From assembly GCA_903871715.1 (NCBI GenBank), contig CAIQHW010000526.1:1-6832 (forward strand): a stretch of 6,832 bases of DNA, written 5' to 3'. The position numbers were made by a program, and so were the translations under genes. Positions 1 to 5,390 of the stretch are shown piece by piece; the first letter of the stretch is position 1; every line of letters starts with the position of its first letter. The notes below the pieces were generated by a model. It was given only the letters and a program-made list of their open reading frames with translations, was not told the DNA's origin and searched no databases. The stretch is from an uncultured bacterium (lineage in GTDB: Bacteria > Bacteroidota > Bacteroidia > Chitinophagales > CAIODY01).

Positions 1-258
1 ATTGAGATGAGAGATAAAACTGGCGACCCTAAATTTTTATTACGCAAAAAAATTGAAGCCCGAATTGCAACAGAGCATCCTAACTTTTTAAGCATGTATG
101 CGCAAGTAACATTCAGTCCGCAAATAAGCTACCATACTGCATATAATGAAGGACAAAGACATGGTGTTCATTTAGATAAATTAGCCAACATTGAAAATGT
201 ATTCGACAAATGGAACACACCTGAGGTGCAAAATGTGATGAAGGAATTGGTTAACTAA
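1..258 (+). CDS. kmo: Kynurenine 3-monooxygenase, C-terminal end (5' end lies outside the window)
   Basis: The first 85 codons in frame 1 are open from the window edge to TAA at 256-258, so the gene begins upstream and the ATG at 7 is internal. The stretch IEMRDKTGDPKFLLRKKIEA at the left edge, followed by E-H-P and then VTFSP, matches the region near the end of bacterial FAD-dependent kynurenine 3-monooxygenases (usually about 450-470 residues), where M-R-D-x-T-x-D-P-x-F-L-L-x-K-K-I-E is a conserved signature. The enzyme hydroxylates L-kynurenine to 3-hydroxykynurenine using NADPH and O2, in tryptophan catabolism and in de novo NAD synthesis by the kynurenine route. The FAD-binding Rossmann part is not visible here. 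The next gene starts 10 bp downstream. The family call is from remembered sequence; only the tail is available to judge it. Confidence 0.85.
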   Translation: MEMRDKTGDPKFLLRKKIEARIATEHPNFLSMYAQVTFSPQISYHTAYNEGQRHGVHLDKLANIENVFDKWNTPEVQNVMKELVN

Positions 259-268
259 AACTGTAACA

Positions 269-664
269 ATGAATTTTTTTGAGAAAATTTTTGGAGCACT
301 TTATTATCAATATTTGGGAAGAAAAAATGGTTATGGATTTCCTTTAAACCCAAGAACTTATTCTACAATGTTGATGACACTTGTTTTAATTTTTCTTTTA
401 CTAGATATTGTTGTTATTTATCAAAGACTCACATCTCTGAATGTTCTCAGTTCTTTTTCACGATTGACTTTTCTTGGTTTATTTTCTGCAATATTTATCT
501 CAATTAACTATTTATTGCGACAATATTTCAATGAAGAAAAAACAAAAATAATTGTAGAGGAATTTTCAAAAAATAGTGAATTAACAAAATGGATATGGTA
601 CTGGATTCATTTAATAATTATGATTCTATCACTTGTAGCAATATTTGTAATAGCTCATCTTTAA
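269..664 (+). CDS. Small three-helix membrane protein of unknown function
   Basis: A 131-residue protein starting at ATG 269, 10 bp after the kmo stop, and ending at TAA 662-664. I do not recognise a family. Three hydrophobic segments are clear: about residues 33-51, 65-83 and 108-130. The N-terminal 30 residues are amphipathic, with FFEKIFGALYYQYLGRKN near the start. A charged loop of about residues 85-107 (N-E-E-K-T-K, E-E-F-S-K-N-S-E) joins helices 2 and 3. The last helix runs to the C terminus. The tight spacing allows cotranscription with kmo, but the product has no visible link to kynurenine metabolism. Base composition is markedly AT-rich: two hand-counted 60-base blocks (301-360 and 541-600) gave about 27% and 22% G+C, against 47-60% in two blocks of the transketolase gene. 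That suggests an ORFan or recent arrival. An inner-membrane location is inferred from the helices only. Confidence 0.7.
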   Translation: MNFFEKIFGALYYQYLGRKNGYGFPLNPRTYSTMLMTLVLIFLLLDIVVIYQRLTSLNVLSSFSRLTFLGLFSAIFISINYLLRQYFNEEKTKIIVEEFSKNSELTKWIWYWIHLIIMILSLVAIFVIAHL

Positions 665-728
665 GTTTTACTTACACAGAAAATTTAATTGAAACAAAAA
701 ATCAATTCTCACTTTCTTTAAATCGCAA

Positions 729-946
729 ATGACAAAGTTCAGTTGCTTCAACAGCGTTTGAATGATTTAAAAGAAAGTGGTGCCAACGAAACCAAAAGCA
801 CAGCCGGCGATAAACATGAAACTGCTTTGGCTATGGTGCAAATCGAACAAGCCAATATTCGAAAGCAATTAGAAGAAGCTTTAGCACAAAAAGTAATTTT
901 AGAAAAAATAAAAAGGTTTCAATCAATATTTGTACAAATTTTTTAG
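729..946 (+). pseudogene. Decayed remnant of the Bacteroidetes GreA-like '3-oxoacyl-ACP synthase'-labelled protein
   Basis: The frame through about 722-946 encodes D-K-V-Q-L-L-Q-Q-R-L-N-D-L-K-E-S, then GANETKSTAGDKHETALAMV, then a charged helix ending L-E-K-I. The T-K-S-(S/T)-A-G-D-K-x-E-T signature and the coiled helix after it are those of a Bacteroidetes family of about 150 residues, often annotated as 3-oxoacyl-ACP synthase but carrying a GreA/GreB-like C-terminal domain. Three defects are visible. The only suitable ATG (729) is out of frame by one base, as if ATG-AAC-AAA had lost an A. About 14 residues that normally separate the N terminus from T-K-S are missing. The frame leaves the family after L-E-K-I and stops at 944-946, so the whole GreA-like domain is gone. 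A TTG at 743 could start a 67-residue peptide, but it would be half a protein. I take this as a pseudogene; family recognition is from memory. Confidence 0.65.
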
Positions 947-977
947 AAAAAAGTTTCAGTTCAAAGCAATTTTTAAA

Positions 978-1592
978 TTAAATCCAACTCAAACAAAATT
1001 CATTTTCGAATTTTGTTTGAACTTTCACATTGCCGTAAAATGCAGTATTCATCAATATTTCAGCCGATTCAATTTTTTGCAGCAACATATCTTCTCTAAA
1101 TTCAATCGCATCTTTTCCCATCCATTTAAACACTGTTTCTTTCACACACCAAAGCATGCTGAACCATTTTAGTTTTTCATTTTCATTGCTGAAATGATTT
1201 TGCAAAATTATTTTTTCGCTATCACTCAAAAATTTGTGTGCCACTCGAAAAACTTTTTCGGTAGGGCAAAAAATATCTATCCCCACTTTATTTTTTGAAA
1301 TAATCACCGCAACCCAATTTTCATCGTGCGAAATGGAAATTTGCAATTCAGAATTTTTGATAAAAGGTCTTCTATCTTCTGCATTAGCAAATTGCGAAGC
1401 ATCAAAAATATTGGTCAAAAATGCAGCTACATAGCGGCTTGCAGCAAATTGCAATTTTCGTTTTTCGCTTTTTATTTGATGAAAATCATTTTGCCAATTC
1501 AACAATTTTTCTACATAAAAATCTATTGGTTCGGCAATTTTCCAAACTATTAAATGCGAATCGCCAGATTTTATTTCAAGATGTTGCGGCAA
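978..1592 (-). CDS. 4'-phosphopantetheinyl transferase superfamily protein (Sfp type)
   Basis: A 204-residue enzyme expected to move 4'-phosphopantetheine from CoA to a conserved serine of acyl or peptidyl carrier proteins in the cytoplasm. Signature blocks appear in order: R-K-L-Q-F-A-A-S-R-Y (45-54), the ISHDENW block (87-93) for CoA binding, K-V-G-I-D-I-F (102-108) with metal-binding Asp106, and W-C-V-K-E-T-V-F-K-W-M-G-K (148-160) with Glu152 and Lys151/Lys156. The middle acid of the D-x-E triad is Phe108, so only two of the three usual acidic ligands are present. The start is TTG at 1592: the frame has a stop two codons upstream and no early ATG, and M-P at this point fits related proteins. 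A promoter-like pair lies just upstream (1615-1642). The gene runs divergently from cysS, and its last codons contain a 13-bp inverted repeat. The carrier-protein target cannot be told from this window. Confidence 0.85.
   Translation of the reverse strand: MPQHLEIKSGDSHLIVWKIAEPIDFYVEKLLNWQNDFHQIKSEKRKLQFAASRYVAAFLTNIFDASQFANAEDRRPFIKNSELQISISHDENWVAVIISKNKVGIDIFCPTEKVFRVAHKFLSDSEKIILQNHFSNENEKLKWFSMLWCVKETVFKWMGKDAIEFREDMLLQKIESAEILMNTAFYGNVKVQTKFENEFCLSWI
989..1020 (-). terminator. 13-bp perfect hairpin in the last codons of the PPTase gene, possible terminator
   Basis: TCAAACAAAATTC (989-1001) and GAATTTTGTTTGA (1008-1020) are exact reverse complements separated by a 6-base loop. The hairpin sits inside the coding sequence, ending 9 bases before the TAA stop at 978-980. 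In the minus direction the sequence after it is T/A-rich but has no clean U run, so it may be a terminator overlapping the gene end, or an mRNA 3' stabiliser. It could also block transcription arriving from the left on the plus strand. The repeat is seen directly; its function is inferred. Confidence 0.4.
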
Positions 1593-1614
1593 TATTTTTT
1601 ATTTAAGATGGCAT

Positions 1615-1642
1615 CAAAATTATCATTCCCAAATCAATTCAA
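1615..1642 (-). promoter_or_regulatory. Bacteroidetes-type promoter for the PPTase gene
   Basis: On the minus strand, TTG (1642-1640) is followed after 17 bases by TAATTTTG (1622-1615). This fits the Bacteroidetes sigma-ABfr consensus of TTG, then 17-23 bases, then TAnnTTTG. The -7 element ends 22 bases before the TTG start codon at 1592, leaving a short leader. It is the best-supported promoter in the window, though AT-rich DNA gives chance matches. Confidence 0.5.
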
Positions 1643-1643
1643 C

Positions 1644-1651
1644 TAAATTTG
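1644..1651 (+). promoter_or_regulatory. Candidate -7 element for cysS
   Basis: TAAATTTG matches TAnnTTTG exactly and ends 22 bases before the GTG start of cysS. No TTG lies 17-23 bases upstream; TTA at 1620-1622 (21-base spacer) is the nearest fit. The -33 region would overlap the divergent PPTase promoter. Confidence 0.35.
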
Positions 1652-1673
1652 CGCTCAATAAAAAATAAATTTC

Positions 1674-3164
1674 GTGTCGCTTCATATTTACAACACACTT
1701 TCTCGAACAAAAGAAAAATTTGAACCGCTACATGCGCCGCACGTGGGTATGTATGTGTGTGGTCCAACGGTTTACAGCGATGTGCATTTAGGAAATTGCC
1801 GCACTTTTATTTCGTTTGATATTATTTATCGCTACCTAAAATTTTCGGGTTATAAAGTTCGCTATGTCCGCAACATCACTGATGCTGGGCATTTGGAGGG
1901 TGATAGAGATGAAGGCGAAGATAAATTTGCGAAGAAAGCCAGATTAGAACAAGTGGAGCCGATGGAGATTGTACAACGCTACACCACTAGTTTTCACGAA
2001 GTGATGCGTTTATTTAATTGTGAAAATCCGAGCATTGAACCCACCGCAACTGGGCATATTTTAGAACAGATTGAAATGACGCAAACCATTATCAATAAAG
2101 GCTTTGCCTATGAAGTAGATGGCACAATTTATTTCGATGTAGAAAAATATAACCAACAAAAACCTTACGGAATTTTAACCAATCGCAAGTTGGAAGATTT
2201 GCTGGAAGGCACACGGGAACTGGGCGGACAGGATGAAAAACATGGCAGATTAGATTTTGCTTTGTGGATAAAAGCAAAGCCCGAACATTTGATGCAGTGG
2301 CAAAGCCCTTGGGGAATGGGCTTTCCGGGCTGGCATATCGAATGTTCGGCAATGAGTAAAAAATATTTGGGCAGTCAATTTGATATTCATGGTGGCGGAA
2401 TGGATTTGGCAGCCACACATCATACCAACGAAATTGCACAAAACGAAGCCTGCTACAACACAAGTCCAGCAAAGGTTTGGATGCACACTAATATGCTTAC
2501 TGTGAATGGAACAAGGATGAGCAAAAGCCTCGGAAATGGATTTTTGCCACACGAATTATTTACGGGTAATCATCCACTTTTAGAGAAAGCGTATTCGCCG
2601 ATGACGGTTCGGTTTTTTATGTTGCAAACACATTATCGCAGCACATTAGATTTCTCGAACGAGGCTCTGCAAGCGGCAGAGAAAGGATTTCAGCGATTGA
2701 TGAATGCAATGGAAATAATTAAGAATTATGAATTAGGAATTAAGAATTCATCAAAATCAGAATTAGATTTTGAAATTGAAAAGTTGTGTGATGATTGTTA
2801 TGAATTGATGAATGACGACTTCAACACCGCTATGGTATTGGCGAATTTATTTGAATTGGCAAGTAAAATTTTTGCGATAAAAAATAATCAGTTGGATGTT
2901 TCGCAAATCAGTTCAACCATATTTGCAAAAATGAAAACCACTTTTGTTGATTTTATTGAAACCATCTTTGGTTTACAAAATGAAAACTCAAATTCGTCCA
3001 ACGATAAGCTGGATGAGGTTTTACAGCTACTCATCAATTTGCGCAAAGAAGCAAAAGCCAAAAAAGATTTTGCAACAAGCGATTTAATTAGAAATCAATT
3101 AGCTGAAAAAGGAATTCAATTGAAAGATGAAAAAGATGGCACAATAAGTTGGAATGTGATTTAA
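1674..3164 (+). CDS. cysS: Cysteinyl-tRNA synthetase
   Basis: A 496-residue class I aminoacyl-tRNA synthetase that charges tRNA-Cys with cysteine using ATP. The HIGH-type motif is H-L-G-N (38-41). The KMSKS-type loop is R-M-S-K-S (281-285). The zinc ligands expected for the family are in place: Cys29 (in Y-V-C-G-P-T-V-Y), Cys224 (W-H-I-E-C-S), His249 and Glu253, with the same 25-residue Cys-to-His spacing as the E. coli enzyme. The C terminus has the usual K-K-D-F-A-T-S-D-x-I-R, then D-G-T-x-W. The start is GTG 1674: a stop lies five codons upstream, and M-S-L-x-I-Y-N-T-L-S begins as relatives do. One oddity is a short repeat-derived stretch at residues 348-359, just after the catalytic part. 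Upstream is a divergent PPTase gene. Downstream, transketolase begins after 72 bp without an obvious terminator, so read-through is possible. Confidence 0.97.
   Translation: MSLHIYNTLSRTKEKFEPLHAPHVGMYVCGPTVYSDVHLGNCRTFISFDIIYRYLKFSGYKVRYVRNITDAGHLEGDRDEGEDKFAKKARLEQVEPMEIVQRYTTSFHEVMRLFNCENPSIEPTATGHILEQIEMTQTIINKGFAYEVDGTIYFDVEKYNQQKPYGILTNRKLEDLLEGTRELGGQDEKHGRLDFALWIKAKPEHLMQWQSPWGMGFPGWHIECSAMSKKYLGSQFDIHGGGMDLAATHHTNEIAQNEACYNTSPAKVWMHTNMLTVNGTRMSKSLGNGFLPHELFTGNHPLLEKAYSPMTVRFFMLQTHYRSTLDFSNEALQAAEKGFQRLMNAMEIIKNYELGIKNSSKSELDFEIEKLCDDCYELMNDDFNTAMVLANLFELASKIFAIKNNQLDVSQISSTIFAKMKTTFVDFIETIFGLQNENSNSSNDKLDEVLQLLINLRKEAKAKKDFATSDLIRNQLAEKGIQLKDEKDGTISWNVI
2717..2748 (+). repeat. AATTAAGAATT direct repeat inside cysS
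   Basis: AATTAAGAATT occurs exactly at 2717-2727 and again at 2738-2748, 21 bp apart, with the related ATGAATTAGG between. It encodes I-I-K-N-Y-E-L-G-I-K-N-S (residues 348-359) in a linker where CysRS sequences vary. The 21-bp period keeps the frame. Similar AATTA/GAATT strings are, as I recall, common in intergenic DNA of some Bacteroidetes. Insertion of such a repeat is an inference. Confidence 0.5.
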
Positions 3165-3236
3165 ACATCGGTTGAAAAGTTCATCTTCATTTTTATAAAA
3201 TGATGCGTTCATTTGCATTCTCAAAAACAAAAAATT

Positions 3237-4079
3237 ATGTTTGAAATTGCTCAATTACAAACCACGGCCACACAAGTTCGTCGCGATATTTTACGTCAGG
3301 TTCATGGTGCAAAAAGTGGTCATCCAGGCGGCTCGTTAGGTTGTGCTGATGTACTTACAGCCCTTTATTTTCGGATCATGCAGCACGATGCCAGTTTTAA
3401 AATGGATGGAAAAAATGAAGACGTTTTCTTTTTAAGCAACGGACATATTTCGCCTGTTTTTTATAGTGTGCTGGCTCGAGCAGGCTATTTTCCTGTAAAA
3501 GAATTAAGCACTTTTCGTAAATTAAATACACGATTGCAAGGGCATCCGACGACACACGAACATCTGCCAGGTGTTCGCATTGCTTCGGGTTCGTTGGGGC
3601 AAGGCTTGAGTGTGGCTTGTGGAGCGGCTTTTAGCAAGCGCATGAATGGCGATAAAAATTTAGTTTTTAGTTTGCATGGCGATGGCGAATTGCAAGAAGG
3701 ACAAATTTGGGAAGCGGCGCAATTTGCAGCGCATCACAAGTTGGATAATTTGATTTCGATAGTTGATTGGAATTTGCAACAAATTGATGGACCCACCGAA
3801 AAGGTAATGGCAAACGGCGATTTAGAGGCAAAGTTCAAAGCTTTTGGTTGGACTGTGATTCACATGAATGGTAATGATATGGCTGATGTGGTAAGCACTT
3901 TGGAGCGTTGCAAACTAAATGTTGGCGATGGAAAACCGCAAATGATTTTGATGAAAACCGCCATGGGTTTTGGTGTTGATTTTATGATGAACGACCACAA
4001 CTGGCATGGTGTTGCACCGAATGATGAACAACTTTCAAAAGCGTTGGCGCAATTGCCTGAAACGCTGGGGGATTATTGA
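3237..4079 (+). CDS. Transketolase, N-terminal (thiamine-diphosphate-binding) subunit
   Basis: A 280-residue protein corresponding to the N-terminal third to half of full-length transketolase (about 620-680 residues), as in split two-subunit transketolases common in Bacteroidetes. With a C-terminal pyrimidine-binding subunit it would move two-carbon units between sugar phosphates in the non-oxidative pentose phosphate pathway. Landmarks: G-H-P-G-G-S-L-G (28-35, His29), L-S-N-G-H-I-S-P (66-73), Q-G-H-P-T-T-H (101-107), G-S-L-G-Q-G-L-S (118-125), and the thiamine-diphosphate/Mg motif G-D-G-E-L-Q-E-G-Q (148-156) closing with D-x-N at 177-179. The end, A-P-N-D-E-Q-L to E-T-L-G-D-Y, is the natural end of the N subunit, so this is not a broken gene. 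ATG 3237 is preferred to an in-frame TTG at 3213 because relatives begin here and the leader is A-rich. The C-terminal subunit is not next door: a terminator follows at 4102. Confidence 0.93.
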   Translation: MFEIAQLQTTATQVRRDILRQVHGAKSGHPGGSLGCADVLTALYFRIMQHDASFKMDGKNEDVFFLSNGHISPVFYSVLARAGYFPVKELSTFRKLNTRLQGHPTTHEHLPGVRIASGSLGQGLSVACGAAFSKRMNGDKNLVFSLHGDGELQEGQIWEAAQFAAHHKLDNLISIVDWNLQQIDGPTEKVMANGDLEAKFKAFGWTVIHMNGNDMADVVSTLERCKLNVGDGKPQMILMKTAMGFGVDFMMNDHNWHGVAPNDEQLSKALAQLPETLGDY

Positions 4080-4101
4080 TTTGAAAAAAAGGAACATAGA
4101 T

Positions 4102-4147
4102 AACGCAGATGAAAAGATTTTCACAGATTTTTTGTCTGCGTTTTTTA
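4102..4147 (+). terminator. Rho-independent terminator after the transketolase subunit
   Basis: AACGCAGA (4102-4109) pairs perfectly with TCTGCGTT (4135-4142), and the T run at 4141-4146 follows. The 25-base loop can itself fold (GAAA 4111-4114 with TTTC 4119-4122). It lies 22 bases after the transketolase stop. The arms and loop are built from CGCAGAT/CACAGAT-like units, so the terminator may derive from a dispersed repeat. Confidence 0.6.
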
Positions 4148-4168
4148 TTTGGCAAATCAGCCATTTCT

Positions 4169-4211
4169 AAAAAAAGCAAAGCCCCAGTTAAAACCTAAAA
4201 AACTGGAGCTT
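4169..4211 (-). terminator. Rho-independent terminator of the minus-strand small gene
   Basis: Read on the minus strand, AAGCTCCAGTT (4211-4201) pairs with AACTGGGGCTT (4189-4179) over 11 bp, including one G-U pair, around an 11-base loop. A run of seven U (4175-4169) follows three bases later. On the plus strand the G-U becomes a C-A mismatch and there is no T run, so it faces the minus direction. It sits 77 bases past the stop of the small exported-protein gene. Confidence 0.7.
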
Positions 4212-4253
4212 GCTCTAAAATAAAACCTAAAAACCCAATCCTCTTATCTTTAA

Positions 4254-4277
4254 AATTTCTTTCGACTGAAAGAAATT
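4254..4277 (-). other. 10-bp hairpin just after the small gene's stop
   Basis: AATTTCTTTC (4254-4263) and GAAAGAAATT (4268-4277) form a perfect 10-bp stem with a 4-base loop, 11 bases past the stop of the minus-strand gene. Only four U follow in the minus direction, so it looks more like a 3' mRNA-protecting hairpin or weak terminator ahead of the stronger one at 4169-4211. Confidence 0.4.
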
Positions 4278-4288
4278 ATTTTGTTCAA

Positions 4289-4501
4289 TTACTGCTTTGG
4301 TGCTGGTTTAGCGCCTTTATGATGTTTATGATGATGATCACCTTTTTTATTTTGCTTAAAAGATTTGTCTAAATCTTTGTTGCTTTTTTTATCAATTGCA
4401 TTTTGGCTTTTTGCTGGTACTGCTTTCTCTTGCTGCGCCGATGCTATGTTTGCAGCCACAAATACTACGAATGCCAATCCTAATAAAAATCCTTTTCTCA
4501 T
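4289..4501 (-). CDS. Small exported Lys/His-rich protein, unknown function
   Basis: A 70-residue precursor from ATG 4501 to the stop at 4289-4291. The first 22 residues form a typical Sec signal peptide: M-R-K-G, a hydrophobic core L-L-G-L-A-F-V-V-F-V-A-A, then A-S-A followed by Q, which predicts cleavage after Ala22. The mature part (about 48 residues) is strongly basic, with about a dozen Lys, no Cys, and a cluster D-H-H-H-K-H-H-K-G (55-63) that could bind Ni, Cu or Zn, followed by A-K-P-A-P-K-Q. The stretch D-L-D-K-S-F-K-Q-N-K-K resembles a D-K-R-F-K-x-N-K pattern I recall from small Lys-rich secreted Bacteroidetes proteins, but I cannot name a family. An upstream TTG at 4564 would add 21 residues ahead of the signal peptide and is unlikely. 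The leader before ATG 4501 is A-rich. The gene stands alone, convergent with transketolase and divergent from dapB. The metal-binding role is inference. Confidence 0.7.
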   Translation of the reverse strand: MRKGFLLGLAFVVFVAANIASAQQEKAVPAKSQNAIDKKSNKDLDKSFKQNKKGDHHHKHHKGAKPAPKQ

Positions 4502-4659
4502 TTTTGTTTTAGTTTTTGTTGTTTTCCAAAACTGATATTTAATAGACACAAGATTAACGCCCAAGGTTTAATCAAAGTATATTTCAAAGTGCAAATGATT
4601 TGTTAAATGCTTGTTGGTGGCGGATTTGCGGTTCAAAAAATTTCTCTCCTTTTTCATCT

Positions 4660-4667
4660 TACATTTG
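4660..4667 (+). promoter_or_regulatory. Candidate -7 element for dapB
   Basis: TACATTTG matches TAnnTTTG exactly and ends 17 bases before the dapB ATG at 4685. There is no TTG at the usual 17-23-base distance upstream, so support is partial. A start site near 4672 would give a leader of about a dozen bases. Confidence 0.35.
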
Positions 4668-4684
4668 TGCAAAACAATCGGCAC

Positions 4685-5371
4685 ATGAAAATTGCATTAA
4701 TCGGTTATGGAAAAATGGGCAAAACCATCGAACAACTTATTTTAAAACAAAACCAACACCAAATAATTTTAAAAATTTCGCGTAATAATTTGCATGAATT
4801 AACCTATGAAAATTTGAAGCAAGCGGATGTAGCAATTGAATTTACAAAACCCGATTCGGCTATTTCAAATGTAATGTTGTGCTTGAAAGCCTCATTACCA
4901 GTGGTTTGCGGCACAACAGGTTGGTGGAATGATTTGGAAAAAGTAAAAGCTGATTTTGAAAAAAGCGATGGCGCAATGGTTTACGCCAGCAATTTTAGTG
5001 TAGGTGTAAATTTGTTTTTTGCCATCAATAATTATGCGGCATCGTTGATGAAAAACCAGCCGCAATACGCCATTGCGATGAGTGAAATTCATCACACCGA
5101 AAAAAAAGATGCGCCCAGCGGTACAGCTATTTCCATTCAAAAAATTATTGAGCAACATATTTCTTCGCCAACAATTTTAATCGAATCGCATCGTTTAGAA
5201 AATGTGGTGGGTACACATCAAGTGTTGTATAAAAGTGGTGCAGATGAAATTGAATTAATCCACAAAGCCCACAGCCGTAGCGGATTCGCCGAAGGAGCAA
5301 TTTTGGCAGCGGAATGGATTGTGGCAAAAAAAGGTGTGTATGAATTTAAAGAAGTGTTAGGAATAAAATAA
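4685..5371 (+). CDS. dapB: 4-hydroxy-tetrahydrodipicolinate reductase
   Basis: A 228-residue cytoplasmic enzyme that reduces 4-hydroxy-tetrahydrodipicolinate to tetrahydrodipicolinate with NAD(P)H, in the diaminopimelate branch that feeds lysine and peptidoglycan. The N terminus carries the nucleotide-binding G-Y-G-K-M-G (7-12). Next come C-G-T-T-G-W (75-80) and A-S-N-F-S-V-G-V-N (101-109). The catalytic block is E-I-H-H-T-E-K-K-D-A-P-S-G-T-A (134-148), where His136 and Lys140 line up with E. coli His159 and Lys163. It is shorter than the E. coli protein (273 residues), as in other Bacteroidetes. ATG 4685 is chosen because the Rossmann strand begins immediately; an in-frame ATG at 4607 would add 26 residues foreign to the family. 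lepB follows 121 bp later, a dapB-lepB order I recall as common in the phylum. Confidence 0.95.
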   Translation: MKIALIGYGKMGKTIEQLILKQNQHQIILKISRNNLHELTYENLKQADVAIEFTKPDSAISNVMLCLKASLPVVCGTTGWWNDLEKVKADFEKSDGAMVYASNFSVGVNLFFAINNYAASLMKNQPQYAIAMSEIHHTEKKDAPSGTAISIQKIIEQHISSPTILIESHRLENVVGTHQVLYKSGADEIELIHKAHSRSGFAEGAILAAEWIVAKKGVYEFKEVLGIK

Positions 5372-5390
5372 CATTTTCAAATTCATCATC

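Noticed and set aside
928..939. 12-bp palindrome ATTTGTACAAAT
   Set aside because: A short AT-rich palindrome at the end of the pseudogene; possible operator shape, but no neighbouring regulator or promoter supports it.
930..1606. Several plus-strand open frames opposite the PPTase gene
   Set aside because: The PPTase frame carries all family motifs; the opposite frames show no recognisable protein and overlap one another.
2092..2552. Two long open minus-strand frames opposite cysS
   Set aside because: They lie wholly within the strongly supported cysS gene, have Cys/His/Pro-rich compositions typical of antisense reading, and show no domain.
3213..3236. Upstream TTG start for the transketolase subunit, adding 8 residues
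   Set aside because: The family begins near the ATG at 3237, which also has an A-rich leader.
3165..3236. Promoter for the transketolase subunit
   Set aside because: Only TTCATTTG (3208-3215), one mismatch from TAnnTTTG, is present, with no TTG at a proper distance; too weak to annotate.
4189..4234. Direct repeat TAAAACCTAAAAA at 4189-4201 and 4221-4233
   Set aside because: Low-complexity A-rich text with two copies only; no array, and one copy is largely the terminator loop.
4607..4684. Upstream ATG start for dapB, adding 26 residues
   Set aside because: The extension is foreign to the family, which starts directly with the Rossmann strand M-K-I-A-L-I-G-Y-G, and a -7-like box lies inside the extension.
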